Positions 52,242 to 60,974 of a DNA stretch of 64,000 nt are shown piece by piece. The position numbers and the translations under genes are program-made. How positions within the stretch are numbered: the first letter of the stretch is position 1; each line of letters starts with the position of its first letter. This DNA is from Roseburia sp. (lineage in GTDB: Bacteria; Bacillota; Clostridia; Lachnospirales; Lachnospiraceae), in NCBI GenBank assembly GCA_017937095.1, contig JAGBEG010000004.1:1-64000 (forward strand). Reading direction: 5' to 3'. The notes beneath the pieces are model-generated. The model had not been told where the DNA came from. It did no database searches and worked only from the letters and a program-made list of their open reading frames with translations.

Positions 52242-54083
52242 CTATACACCGGTCTCTAATATCAGCCTGTCATAGACCTCCGCCATGACCGAAATCATCT
52301 TGGACGAGAGATTATACGCATTCTGAAACTTAATCAGATCAAGTGCCTCTTCGTCCTCATCCACGCCTGATATAGACATGCGCTGGCTCTCGATCGTGCT
52401 TGCAATATTCGCATAATTCTTGCTGAAAATCTCGGATTCCTGTGTGTCGATCGAGATATCCGCGATCATGCACTTTAAGAATCCGTCCGCCGTACCGCCG
52501 CGGTACAGCACAACATCACTCTTTAGCTTCGCAAGATCCTCTACCAGATCATAAGCATCCACACCGCCCTTGCCCGTGATATCTACGGTTGTAGCCAGCA
52601 GTGACGGATCCTTCACGCAAAGACTGCTCACACAGATATTCGCCGCTGTCAGCTTATAATAGCTGTCTGATGCAGACCCCTTTACCGCATTGCCTGCCTC
52701 ATCCAATCCGTCGAATACATATTCCTCTCCGGACACCGCATCTTCTCCGGTAAAAAATGCGTAATAATCTGTTTTCTTGCCGTCTAAGTCCACGCCCTGT
52801 TTCAAAATAGAGTTAAAATCCGCGGCAAAACTCCGCAGGAACTGATTCATCTGCGCCATATAATACGGAACGCCCATAGAATCGACCGCGCTTCCGATTG
52901 CCGCCGACTTGCCGTCTACCTTTGCGCGTTCCTCCGTGCTGAGCGCGTCCTCCAGTTCGAAGGTGTAGGAAATGATATTTCCGTCGGCGTCCTCCTCATA
53001 GGTGAATCCGATATAATTATAATCTCTTCCGTTGATATGAAGCGTGCCCTCTTCCGGCATCGTGATTCCTGCAATTGTATTGATAGACGGGCTGTCAATA
53101 CGAACCTCGGTGCTGCTCACCACGCTTGCCGCTCCGGTAAAATTCTCACCGTTATTGCCGTCGCGGATATCAAACAACGCCTTTAAGGAGCCGGACATGT
53201 AGCTTGCCCCTGCAGCAAAAGTATTCCCCGTCTTCTCCCATTTAATTTCATAAAGTCCGTCTGAATCAGACTGATTGACCTTATTCTCTCTCGCGACGCA
53301 CTCAAGTGAATTGTACTCGTACGTATCCACCAGAAGCTGTCCGCCAATCTTAACCGTGTAATAGGTCGCTCCGGTCGGCTCGTCCGGATGATTGGTATCC
53401 GTCACCGGCGTCTCGGAAACCTCGGTCGGAACGATTGCTGACAGTTCGTCAATCAGGAGCGCTCTCTGGTCGCGAAGCTCGTTGGCATACGCACCCTGTA
53501 TCTCAATGACATTGATCTGCTTATTCAAAATCGCAATCTTCTCGGCAATCGCATTGATATTCATGACCGTCGACTTAATCTCATCGTTCGCGCTCTCCTG
53601 AATATCCGTAAGGCCTAACGATACGCTGTTAAAATAGGTCGCCAGATTCTGAGCACTTCCGATGAACTGCTGTCTGACATTGACGTCCGATGCATTGTTC
53701 TTTAACGTATCCAGCGCATTGAACATCGTATTTAAAATGGTCGAAAAGCCCTTGGAAGTATCGTCATCAATGAAATAATTCTCAATCTGCTGCAGATAAT
53801 TCAGTCTCGTCTCGTACAAGCCCACAGAAGACTGGTTATACCAGTATTTCGCATCATAGTACTGGTTGCGCACCTGCTTGATGGAAGTGGTGGTAACACC
53901 CGTTCCCACTGCTCCATATTTCTGGTAAACACGAATTGACTCGGAAGCGGTTCTGTTCGCCACCTGTCTCGTATAACCTTCTGTCTGTACATTCGATATA
54001 TTATTCGCCGTCGTATTCAGGGCTACCTGATACGCATTCAATCCCGATGTTGCGATTGTTAAACCAAAAAATGTAGATGGCAT
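52242..54083 (-). CDS. flgK: hook-filament junction protein FlgK (second copy)
   Basis: 613 residues. N-terminal MPSTFFGLTIATSGLNAYQV and NTTANNISNVQTEGYTRQ carry the flagellar rod/hook signature. The C-terminal SISGVDEDEEALDLIKFQNA with YDRLILETGV is the FlgK end. It follows another FlgK gene by about 40 bases. Two tandem flgK genes occur in related Lachnospiraceae, and the copies may form successive junction layers. The ATG at 54083 is preferred to an upstream in-frame ATG because of the nearer GAGGTG. Confidence 0.93.
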   Translation of the reverse strand: MPSTFFGLTIATSGLNAYQVALNTTANNISNVQTEGYTRQVANRTASESIRVYQKYGAVGTGVTTTSIKQVRNQYYDAKYWYNQSSVGLYETRLNYLQQIENYFIDDDTSKGFSTILNTMFNALDTLKNNASDVNVRQQFIGSAQNLATYFNSVSLGLTDIQESANDEIKSTVMNINAIAEKIAILNKQINVIEIQGAYANELRDQRALLIDELSAIVPTEVSETPVTDTNHPDEPTGATYYTVKIGGQLLVDTYEYNSLECVARENKVNQSDSDGLYEIKWEKTGNTFAAGASYMSGSLKALFDIRDGNNGENFTGAASVVSSTEVRIDSPSINTIAGITMPEEGTLHINGRDYNYIGFTYEEDADGNIISYTFELEDALSTEERAKVDGKSAAIGSAVDSMGVPYYMAQMNQFLRSFAADFNSILKQGVDLDGKKTDYYAFFTGEDAVSGEEYVFDGLDEAGNAVKGSASDSYYKLTAANICVSSLCVKDPSLLATTVDITGKGGVDAYDLVEDLAKLKSDVVLYRGGTADGFLKCMIADISIDTQESEIFSKNYANIASTIESQRMSISGVDEDEEALDLIKFQNAYNLSSKMISVMAEVYDRLILETGV

Positions 54084-54123
54084 TTCGACACCTCTTTCCG
54101 TCAAAGTGACGCTTTCCTGTATA

Positions 54124-55938
54124 TTATCCGAGCTGCGTAATCAGATGCTCAATCATCTCATTGACTACGTTGATAAAACGGCTCGATGCATTGTATGCAT
54201 TCTGATATTTAATCATAAATGTCAATTCCTCGTCAGAAGATACGCCGATTACCTGCTGTCTCTGGTTCTCGACAGAAGCAACCGTTCCGGCAAGGCTGGT
54301 CGCGGTAGAATTGTAGACATCTCCGTAAGTCGCCAGTTCGCCGATCATCGACTTGTAGTAATCCTTAAAACTGCACGCCTTGGTATCATTCGGACTGAGC
54401 GTCATTGTCTCTTTGTCCCATACGCCCGCCAGTTCTGCCGCCAGCGCATAGTTGACATCCCCGTTCTGCATAAGATGCGGCAAAAGGGATTCGTCCAGAA
54501 CCAGCGCTTCATTTACGCTGAGGCTCTGCAGCGTGTACTGCATTGTATCATCGAAGACATCCTCTTCATTATAAATATAGACTGTCTTCGTCTCCATAAC
54601 CGGATCACCATTCGCGTCCAGCACCGGATTACCGTCTGCATCCGTTTTCTGTGCGGTATAGGTCGCCGTCTTATAGCGCTCTGTTCCGATTCTTACGAAA
54701 AGCTCCTGCGGAGGCAGCTTCCCGTCCGATCCGGTCGAACAGTTCTCTGCATCAAGGATCTTCGTCTTCTCCGTGATGGTGTATGTACTTCCATCCTCCA
54801 GCCTGACATCGAACGTCGTCGCCGCGCCGCCTGTCACCTGATTAATGAAATCCCCTGCCGTCACATTCGGGCAAAGCAAATCATTGATTGCAGTCACGAT
54901 GCCATGAATCATCTGGTCAAGCTGTGCTTCCGCTCTTAACATGACAGACATTCCTGTCGTATCGTTGTAGTTCTTCTTGCTCATGCCTGTGACATCGGTA
55001 TAGTTCGCAACATGGTCTCCCCTTGCAAGGACAAGCGCCTTGAGTTCTCCCATGTCGTTCTTATTCTCTACAGAAATGTCCCGCTCAAAATTAAAGACAT
55101 TGACATATTTTCCCTTTTCAGGATCGGACAGATAGCCCCAGTACGGTGTCACAAATCCGGTCGTCTTATCCGTCTTCTTCTCGATGGTGTAGCATCTTGC
55201 CTCATCGACGAACTCCGTTCCCTCAACGCTTACCTTGACGATGCCGTCCGCCGTCTCATGATAGGAAATATCGACCAGACTTGCCAGTTCATCGAGCGCC
55301 TGATCTCTCGCATCACGAAGCGTCATCGCAGTCTCGATTTCACCTGCTTCAACCTTCATAATCTCAAGGTTCAGTTCATGAATCGTCTCTCCAAGCTCGT
55401 TGACCTGATCAATGTCATCGCTGATCTGTGTATTGATCGTCTGCTGATAACTCTGCAGACCGGAATATACTGCGCCTGCTCTTCCGATAAAAAGCTGTGC
55501 CTTCTGCACGACCATATTCTGATACACTTCATCATCCGGCGCCTTATAAAGTTCCTGAAAGGACGTCCAGAAATCCTCTAACGCATCCTGAAACGCCTCT
55601 CCTTCCATCTCCTGAAAGTAAGTCTCAACCTCATAAATCGCCTCGTAGGTCGATGCGTAAAACGCCTGCCGGCTCGACTCCGTGCGGTAAGACCTGTCTA
55701 AGAATACATCTCTGGTATGAATGACATCACCGATATAAACACCAAGTCCTGACTGCTGATAACCAATCGCCGTCGTCGTGTTCAGCGTAAGATAATTGCG
55801 GTCCGCAAAAAGCACGCTCTGTCGCACATAGCCTGTCGTATCAACATTTGCGAGGTTGTTCGATGTGGTATTAAGCGCATTCTGGCTGCTCTGCAGACCC
55901 GCTACGCCGATATATAAAGTTCCAAAACCATTTGCCAT
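54124..55938 (-). CDS. flgK: hook-filament junction protein FlgK (first copy)
   Basis: 604 residues. N-terminal ANGFGTLYIGVAGLQSSQNA and NTTSNNLANVDTTGYVRQ, C-terminal GVSSDEELTFMIKYQNAYNA and FINVVNEMIEHLITQLG. An internal Asp/Gly/Asn segment (TDADGNPVLDANGDPVMETK) resembles a calcium-loop-like repeat. It is clearly diverged from the copy downstream. GGAGG lies 7 bases before the ATG. Confidence 0.93.
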   Translation of the reverse strand: MANGFGTLYIGVAGLQSSQNALNTTSNNLANVDTTGYVRQSVLFADRNYLTLNTTTAIGYQQSGLGVYIGDVIHTRDVFLDRSYRTESSRQAFYASTYEAIYEVETYFQEMEGEAFQDALEDFWTSFQELYKAPDDEVYQNMVVQKAQLFIGRAGAVYSGLQSYQQTINTQISDDIDQVNELGETIHELNLEIMKVEAGEIETAMTLRDARDQALDELASLVDISYHETADGIVKVSVEGTEFVDEARCYTIEKKTDKTTGFVTPYWGYLSDPEKGKYVNVFNFERDISVENKNDMGELKALVLARGDHVANYTDVTGMSKKNYNDTTGMSVMLRAEAQLDQMIHGIVTAINDLLCPNVTAGDFINQVTGGAATTFDVRLEDGSTYTITEKTKILDAENCSTGSDGKLPPQELFVRIGTERYKTATYTAQKTDADGNPVLDANGDPVMETKTVYIYNEEDVFDDTMQYTLQSLSVNEALVLDESLLPHLMQNGDVNYALAAELAGVWDKETMTLSPNDTKACSFKDYYKSMIGELATYGDVYNSTATSLAGTVASVENQRQQVIGVSSDEELTFMIKYQNAYNASSRFINVVNEMIEHLITQLG

Positions 55939-55958
55939 GGTAATCCTCCTAGTGATTC

Positions 55959-56471
55959 CTACTGCTTGGCGTCAAATCCACTGCTGCCAAGCAAATCCCC
56001 CGTATTATAGGCATTCTTATTATAGTTGGCAGTCTCGGGCGCCTGCCGCATACTCTTAAGCAGCGTAAGGTCAAATTCCACCATTTCCAATGCCTGCTTT
56101 AAAAGGGTCTCGTTCTGCCGGTTCAATCGCTGCATCTGCGTGCCAGCCTCTAAAAGTCTGTCCCTGCGCTCCGAGAGCTTCTTCTGCTCCTCGGGCTGGT
56201 TCTCCAGATAGCCGATCATCTTATTGATCGTCATCTTCGCCGGGTCCTTGCCAAGCACCGTCGCCATATCGTCAAGTACCCTGCCTCTCTTGTTGGAGAG
56301 ATTGAGCAGCGTGCTCGCCGCCTCCTGTTCCTGCGTCGTCACCTCGCCCAGCTTCTCGATATCCGCTTTGATAATTGCCTGACTTTTCACATCGGCAAGT
56401 GCGATCAGCGTCTGGTATTCTTTTTCTTCCTCTCCTAAGACCTCTAAAAGCTCTTCCATTAAACTAGCCAC
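55959..56471 (-). CDS. flgN: FlgN-type export chaperone for FlgK/FlgL
   Basis: 170 residues, helical, with the FlgN pattern (MEELLEVLGEEEKEYQTLIA, TTQEQEAASTLLNLSNKRGR, MQRLNRQNETLLKQALEMVE). It binds the C-termini of the hook-junction proteins encoded directly downstream. The start is GTG with GAGGGCGG upstream; an ATG four codons later is possible. Confidence 0.9.
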   Translation of the reverse strand: MASLMEELLEVLGEEEKEYQTLIALADVKSQAIIKADIEKLGEVTTQEQEAASTLLNLSNKRGRVLDDMATVLGKDPAKMTINKMIGYLENQPEEQKKLSERRDRLLEAGTQMQRLNRQNETLLKQALEMVEFDLTLLKSMRQAPETANYNKNAYNTGDLLGSSGFDAKQ

Positions 56472-56499
56472 AATCCGCCCTCATTTCTCTCAGATTCTC

Positions 56500-56781
56500 C
56501 TACAGCATAAAGGAACGATAACGCTCTAACAGCTTATCTGCGAAAGCATTCGTACTAACGTCGTAATTACCGGACTTCACCTTTGCGGAAAGTTCTGCTA
56601 CTTTATCCTCTCTGATATCGGAAGCCTCCGCTACCGCCTGCTTTGCAATCTGATAGTCCCGTCCAAAGGAGGAAATCTGCACTTCATCACGGCTGGCCTC
56701 TGCCTTTGCTGCCTTCGATGCCCCGACGTTCTTGCTTGTTTTGTAAATCTGTGCCACCTGATTATACGCTTCTACTCGCAT
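56500..56781 (-). CDS. flgM: anti-sigma-28 factor FlgM
   Basis: 93 residues. A disordered N-terminus is followed by a C-terminal sigma-binding helix region (SRDEVQISSFGRDYQIAKQA, VSTNAFADKLLERYRSFML). FlgM holds sigma-28 until hook completion and is then exported. It is the first gene of the late operon and has its own sigma-28 promoter, so it feeds back on itself. The ATG at 56781 with AAGGAG upstream is chosen over an earlier in-frame TTG/ATG. Confidence 0.93.
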   Translation of the reverse strand: MRVEAYNQVAQIYKTSKNVGASKAAKAEASRDEVQISSFGRDYQIAKQAVAEASDIREDKVAELSAKVKSGNYDVSTNAFADKLLERYRSFML

Positions 56782-56825
56782 AATGGCATCTCCTTTCTTT
56801 GATGAAAATAACATTTCTAGTGTTT

Positions 56826-56852
56826 ATATCGGACGGTTTGCGCATTTCCTTA
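56826..56852 (-). promoter_or_regulatory. sigma-28 promoter of the flgM operon
   Basis: Minus-strand TAAG-N15-TCCGATAT about 45 bases upstream of flgM. It drives the flgM-to-fliT operon. Confidence 0.85.
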
Positions 56853-56868
56853 GTGATAAAATGAAAAA

Positions 56869-56889
56869 GAATCCGGCTCTGCCGGATTC
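56869..56889 (-). terminator. intrinsic terminator upstream of flgM
   Basis: Nine-bp stem GAATCCGGC/GCCGGATTC with a 3-base loop, followed on the minus strand by five T. It ends any transcript arriving from the structured region at 56890-57021 and insulates the flgM promoter. Confidence 0.8.
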
Positions 56890-57021
56890 CCCGCGCCCGA
56901 GCGGCGCCGTTTACGGCTATTTTCCATTCCGCGAGGTGCGCATCCTGCCCGGAAGGACTTTTTGCTCTATAGGAAGCAGTACCTTCATGCTTTACAACAA
57001 CACGGTATTTCCTATAGAGCG
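56890..57021 (-). other. GC-rich structured non-coding block, possible small RNA or repeat element
   Basis: No convincing gene on either strand. It holds a 12-bp perfect inverted repeat (GCTCTATAGGAA, 56964-56975 and 57009-57020). There is also a GCCGTAAACGGC hairpin and a run much richer in G+C than its surroundings. A strong terminator directly follows on the minus strand, as expected for a small RNA. It could also be a dispersed repeat. Confidence 0.35.
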
Positions 57022-57043
57022 AAAAAAAAGGCGCTGCTGCGCC
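57022..57043 (-). terminator. terminator of the cupin gene
   Basis: Stem GGCGC/GCGCC with a 4-base loop, followed by eight T on the minus strand, five bases beyond the cupin stop codon. Confidence 0.85.
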
Positions 57044-57047
57044 TTCT

Positions 57048-57461
57048 TCACTTTGGTTCTATTTCATTGTAACACTCCAGCAGCCGCCCGCACGCTTCCT
57101 CTGTTAATCGCACCGTCGGCGAATTGTCATCACCGGTATTACGATTCTCTACAATCAGCACACTACTGCCCTCCGCGAGCGTATGTGTATGCCACACTCC
57201 TTTTTTGACATTGTAGCACTTATAAGGCTTTAACGCCGTGGCCTGTATTTCTCCCGGCTGTTCTCCGGCTCCCGCCGTAAACAACACGCATTCCCCTTTC
57301 AACAGCACAAAGACTTCGTCACTCAAGGTATGCTTCTGCATCGTTTTCAGATTGGGCACATATAACTCCTCGCAGGCATTTAACACGGCAACCCTCCATG
57401 ACTCATAATCAATCACCGGCGCATAGCCCGGTTCGTTGTACTCCCTGATTTCAATATCCAT
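57048..57461 (-). CDS. cupin-fold protein
   Basis: 137 residues. The beta-barrel pattern HTLSDEVFVLLKGECVLF followed by KKGVWHTHTLAEGSSVLIVE gives the two cupin motifs, with His and Glu as likely metal ligands. Single-domain cupins include sugar epimerases, dioxygenases and binding proteins, and the sequence does not decide. It has its own strong terminator, and GGGAGG precedes the ATG. Confidence 0.75.
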   Translation of the reverse strand: MDIEIREYNEPGYAPVIDYESWRVAVLNACEELYVPNLKTMQKHTLSDEVFVLLKGECVLFTAGAGEQPGEIQATALKPYKCYNVKKGVWHTHTLAEGSSVLIVENRNTGDDNSPTVRLTEEACGRLLECYNEIEPK

Positions 57462-57584
57462 CGCATTGGCCTCCCTCTGTTTTTACATGATTATAGGAAA
57501 TGTTCTGCGCCTTTGCCATGCCTTATTTTTTAGATTGGTGCCGGATTTTTATTCCGCTGTGTCTGTTTCCCGGCTCTGCTACTC

Positions 57585-58424
57585 CTATGCTCCCGGATTT
57601 TCCCCGCTCTCAGCCCGTATTTCCGCCTCATCCGCGTCGCTCTTCGACTGTGCTTCCGGCTCGTTCTCCCCGTTCTCAACCTGCATTTCCGACTCATCCG
57701 CATTGCTCTTCGCCTGTGCTTTCGGCCCGTTCTCCTCGTTCTCGACCTGCATTTCCGACTCATCCGCGCCGCTCTTCGCCTGTGCTTTCGGCCCGTTCTC
57801 CTCGCTCTTCGGCTGCGCTTTCGGCTCGTTCTCCTCGTTCTTCGCCTGCCGAACCGCCTCTAACGCATCGCCGAGGCTTCCCATCTGCGCCGCCGTCGCA
57901 TCTGCTGCCTTCTGCTTTATGTCCGCCAGTTCTTCCTTCTTTTTCTCCACAGAGCTTCCCCTTGCAGCATCCATCGCAATTTCCGATTCAAGGACGCCTG
58001 CTCTGCCCTCCATACTGGCGACAACACTGCCCTGTACATCCGCCTGCTTCATTGAAGTGCCCGCTGCAATCAGCGCACGCATTCCTTCTCTTGAGATACC
58101 GACCGTTGCCGCCTCATCCTGCCGCGTGCGGCTGCGATTCTCCGCGGCGCGGCCTGCCTTTGCCTCTCTTTCCTGCTGCTCCCTGACCCTAAGTTCCTGC
58201 TGATGTGCCCGAAGCTGACTCTGCAGATCACTGATTTTGGTGTTGAGTTCCTGCTTCTTCCTCAGTTTCTCCTCCATCGGGAGATCCTTGTTCTGTGAAA
58301 GCTGCTGCAATTCCTTTCTTGCATTTTCAATCTGATTCTGAATCTGTTTTGACTGTGCGTCCGTTTGCTGCGCTCCGCCCATCGGAAATACGCCGCCTGC
58401 TGCACCGTTTCCCTCTATTCTCAT
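57585..58424 (-). CDS. FlxA-like coiled-coil protein with repetitive acidic tail
   Basis: 279 residues. N-terminal ~100 residues form a Gln/Lys/Glu coiled coil (KQIQNQIENARKELQQLSQN, KKQELNTKISDLQSQLRAHQ) of the FlxA-like type often found beside flagellar genes. The C-terminal ~80 residues are built of 11- and 22-residue repeats (KSGADESEMQVENEENGPKA, KSNADESEMQVENGENEPEA), so the tail length can change by slippage. No signal peptide is seen. GGAGG lies before the ATG. Function unknown. Confidence 0.75.
   Translation of the reverse strand: MRIEGNGAAGGVFPMGGAQQTDAQSKQIQNQIENARKELQQLSQNKDLPMEEKLRKKQELNTKISDLQSQLRAHQQELRVREQQEREAKAGRAAENRSRTRQDEAATVGISREGMRALIAAGTSMKQADVQGSVVASMEGRAGVLESEIAMDAARGSSVEKKKEELADIKQKAADATAAQMGSLGDALEAVRQAKNEENEPKAQPKSEENGPKAQAKSGADESEMQVENEENGPKAQAKSNADESEMQVENGENEPEAQSKSDADEAEIRAESGENPGA
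57600..57840. repeat. imperfect 33/66-bp tandem repeats in the FlxA-like gene
   Basis: At least two 66-bp units and further 33-bp half-units encode the acidic KSxADESEMQVEN tail. All units keep the reading frame. Confidence 0.65.
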
Positions 58425-58444
58425 CGCTCGTCCTCCTTATCTTC

Positions 58445-58489
58445 TCACTGCCTATTTTCTGATTGCTTATTTTCTCATCGCTTATTTTC
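58445..58489. repeat. three 15-bp tandem repeats upstream of the FlxA-like gene
   Basis: Units at 58445, 58460 and 58475 share the pattern TCAtcGCttATTTTC, with a partial fourth unit toward the gene. They lie in the leader just before the ribosome binding site and could change its distance to an upstream promoter. Confidence 0.6.
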
Positions 58490-58556
58490 ATTTTCGGCGG
58501 ACATGCGCACTTCTTTGAGGGAATTGTCGTGAACCGGAATTTTTACGGTGCAAACC

Positions 58557-58651
58557 GGATATGTCGCGCGCCCGCGTGGGCATACAGTAGGCACATAGAG
58601 CATTCCGAGCCTGTCCACAAAGGATATGCTTCACGCGCTCGCGCGGGCATA
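58557..58651. repeat. two GC-rich hairpin-like direct repeats
   Basis: Copies at 58557-58584 and 58622-58651 share GGATATG, a CG-rich core and GGGCATA. Each can fold on itself through ATATG/CATAT ends. They sit in the ~260-base gap after the histidine kinase gene, which holds no supported gene. They could be REP-like elements or transcript-end hairpins, and no T-run follows. Confidence 0.45.
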
Positions 58652-58685
58652 TAAGCTCACATAATCCCTCTTTGCAATACCGCAA

Positions 58686-60065
58686 TCAAGGCTTCCCGCA
58701 CATCAGAAGCGCCGTCACCGTAACCTCGCCGTCCCTCTGCCCAATCTCAATGTCGCCAAAATATTTCTGCGCTATCAGCTTCATATTCTGCATCCCAAAC
58801 CCATGCCCGCTCCTGCTGCCGGAGACGGGAAGTCCGTTCTCTCCGATTGCAAGCTTCCCGGCAAACGAATTGGAAACCATAATCAGACAGGCATTCCCCC
58901 TGCGGCTCGCTGTCACACGCACGTAACCACCCGCCCCTGCCGCTTCGATTGCGTTGCTTATCGCGTTATTTAAGAGGATGCTGACGTCAAATACATCGAT
59001 CTGTGTACCAGCCGGATAGTGAAAATCCGAGGAAAAATGTATCTGTCCCGCCGCCGCTTCCGCCGCCTTTTCATTTAAAATCACGTCTGTGACCGGATTG
59101 CCTGTCTGTATGGAGAAATCCAGCGCCGCAACCGTCTCCTGCCACCTCTGCAAATACTGCTCTGCCTCTGCATAGTTTCCCTGTTCAAGCAGCCCCGCCA
59201 TCACACCGACATGGCTCCGGACGTCATGCTTTACGCCGCGGATTTCTGTGTACAGGCGCTCTACCTGCGCGATGTGCGATTGCATGTCCTGTATCTGTCC
59301 GGCGAGCAGCGCGGCATTTTTTTCCTGCGTCTGTTTCTCCTTTAGCCTCTGATACAGCGCGATCATGCAGATTATTGCCGCAAGCAGAACAATTTTTCCA
59401 AACGTCCACCAGACAGAAAGCACCGGATAGTCGTCCGATACATACCTTCCTGTTTTCTGCAAATATACGTCGTCATATATCCGGTAAATTTTGTAAAAGA
59501 CCATGCCAAGCACGGACGGTATCAGCAACACGCACAGCTCCCCTGTCTGCAAGTCGCTTTCTTTATCCAAAAACGCACGTCCGATTCCACGGACGATTCC
59601 CCAAAGCATCAGTCCAAAAAATATGCATTCCAGCACATCGTGCCAGCAAAAGGACGCAAACAAAAGCCTGTATTTCCACCCGTCAGAAATATCCGCCTCA
59701 CAAATCCGTCTGTCAGAATAATCCGACAGAAAAATAAACATATCGGTAACAATGGTCGCCACGAACCAACGGACATAAAAATACGTGACCGCCAAAAAGA
59801 TTTTCAGCCTTCCGCCTCCCCTGCCGCAGGCGAGCATCACAAGAAATGCTGCAAAGATTGCGCCGACATACACCGCGAAAGTATCCACGACAAACGGCAC
59901 ATAATATAGTACTGCCGTCACCGCGAAATACGCCCCTCCGACAAGCCATGTCCGCTTCGCTTTTCCGAAAAAGATCCGGTACAAAATACTAAGCCCCAGG
60001 CCCGTGATTGCCTGTATCGCCATGCAGTAAATATTGCTTGCAATCTCATAATACAGCTCATTCAT
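58686..60065 (-). CDS. GHKL-type (AgrC/VirS-like) sensor histidine kinase
   Basis: 459 residues. About six hydrophobic segments in residues 1-230 (e.g. FAVTAVLYYVPFVVDTFAVY, IVLLAAIICMIALYQ) form a membrane sensor. A coiled coil follows, then the phospho-acceptor region RGVKHDVRSHVGVMAGLLEQ, the N-box LLNNAISNAIEAA and the G-box SRSGHGFGMQNMK. This architecture often senses peptides or surface signals. MNELYYEI at 60065 is used as start; it overlaps the regulator's stop by 8 bases, so the pair is coupled. Confidence 0.88.
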   Translation of the reverse strand: MNELYYEIASNIYCMAIQAITGLGLSILYRIFFGKAKRTWLVGGAYFAVTAVLYYVPFVVDTFAVYVGAIFAAFLVMLACGRGGGRLKIFLAVTYFYVRWFVATIVTDMFIFLSDYSDRRICEADISDGWKYRLLFASFCWHDVLECIFFGLMLWGIVRGIGRAFLDKESDLQTGELCVLLIPSVLGMVFYKIYRIYDDVYLQKTGRYVSDDYPVLSVWWTFGKIVLLAAIICMIALYQRLKEKQTQEKNAALLAGQIQDMQSHIAQVERLYTEIRGVKHDVRSHVGVMAGLLEQGNYAEAEQYLQRWQETVAALDFSIQTGNPVTDVILNEKAAEAAAGQIHFSSDFHYPAGTQIDVFDVSILLNNAISNAIEAAGAGGYVRVTASRRGNACLIMVSNSFAGKLAIGENGLPVSGSRSGHGFGMQNMKLIAQKYFGDIEIGQRDGEVTVTALLMCGKP

Positions 60066-60957
60066 CCGCGGCTTCCTCCCCGCCTGTCGCTTTTCTGACA
60101 TAGCGCATATACTGTTTCACGAACTGGGCGTATTTCTGCTTCGCAATCAATACGGTCTGTCCGTTCTCCAGCGTGATTTCCGCCGCATTGTATTTCCGGA
60201 CATATCTTAGGTTCACAAGATATGCCCTGTGCGTGCGCATGAAATCATCTCCCAGCCGCTGTTCCATTTCCTTCATTTTCCCATAAAATTCAACCGTTTC
60301 CTTCTTCTTATGCAGGATGATCTTGCGGTTAAACACTTCAAGATAATAGATTTCCGAGAGGCGTATCCGTTCCGTCACTGCTCCGGTCTTAACTGTAATC
60401 CCCGGTTCCATCCACGCCGCTTCTGCTGCGGTATTCCTGTAATTCATTCCAGTATTGGGACGTCCCGCCACGGTATTCCCGTAATTCATTCCAGTATTGG
60501 GACGTCCTGCTGCGGTATTCCCGTAATTCATTCCGGTATTTTGGTGCTCTGCTGCGGCATTCCTGCATCCAGCCACGGCATTTGTGCATTCTCTCCGGCG
60601 ATTTTGGCACTGTGTCACCGCTTTGGAAAGCACCTCGTAGAATTTCCCCCGGTCGAGCGGCTTAACGAGATAATGAAACGCCCCGACGTCAAACGCCTCG
60701 TAGACATATTCCTCCAGTGCAGTGACAAAGATAATGACCGCATCACTGCCTGCCGCCCGCAGTGCGCGCGCCGCCTCCATACCGTTCATTCCCTCCATAC
60801 GGATGTCCAGAAAGACAATATCAAACGGCGCTTCCGCATCAAGAAGCGCCTTTCCGTCCTCGTACAAGAGAATCTCCGTCTCAGGATAGAGCAGCCGGAT
60901 TTTTCTCTCTATGTCGTTTCGAATCTCCGGTTCATCGTCGCAAATTGCTATTTTCAT
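60058..60957 (-). CDS. LytTR-family response regulator with repeat-containing linker
   Basis: 299 residues. The receiver domain (MKIAICDDEPEIRND, phospho-acceptor D51 in FLDIRMEGMNGMEAA, K in HYLVKPLDRG) is joined to a LytTR DNA-binding domain (IYYLEVFNRKIILHKKKETV, MRTHRAYLVNLRYVRKY). The linker, about residues 121-176, consists of seven-residue repeats, each starting with Asn. The ATG at 60957 is chosen because the receiver fold begins there; longer in-frame extensions run into the upstream 20-bp repeats. It is co-translated with the kinase. Targets unknown, perhaps its own promoter. Confidence 0.88.
   Translation of the reverse strand: MKIAICDDEPEIRNDIERKIRLLYPETEILLYEDGKALLDAEAPFDIVFLDIRMEGMNGMEAARALRAAGSDAVIIFVTALEEYVYEAFDVGAFHYLVKPLDRGKFYEVLSKAVTQCQNRRRECTNAVAGCRNAAAEHQNTGMNYGNTAAGRPNTGMNYGNTVAGRPNTGMNYRNTAAEAAWMEPGITVKTGAVTERIRLSEIYYLEVFNRKIILHKKKETVEFYGKMKEMEQRLGDDFMRTHRAYLVNLRYVRKYNAAEITLENGQTVLIAKQKYAQFVKQYMRYVRKATGGEEAADE
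60431..60556. repeat. three 42-bp tandem repeats inside the response regulator gene
   Basis: Units at 60431, 60473 and 60515 (last one degenerate) begin GTATTCC and encode the 14-residue unit NTGMNYGNTAAGRP. They extend as weaker 21-bp half-units to about 60600. The period is a multiple of three, so copy-number changes stay in frame. Confidence 0.85.
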
Positions 60958-60974
60958 TCTGTGTGGCTCCAGTC

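Noticed and set aside
54106-54939. 277-codon plus-strand frame opposite flgK
   Set aside because: Antisense image of FlgK with no recognisable domain or ribosome binding site.
57436-58203. Ser/Pro/Ala-rich plus-strand frames opposite the FlxA-like gene
   Set aside because: The reading frames are antisense images of the acidic tandem repeats; low complexity and no start signal.
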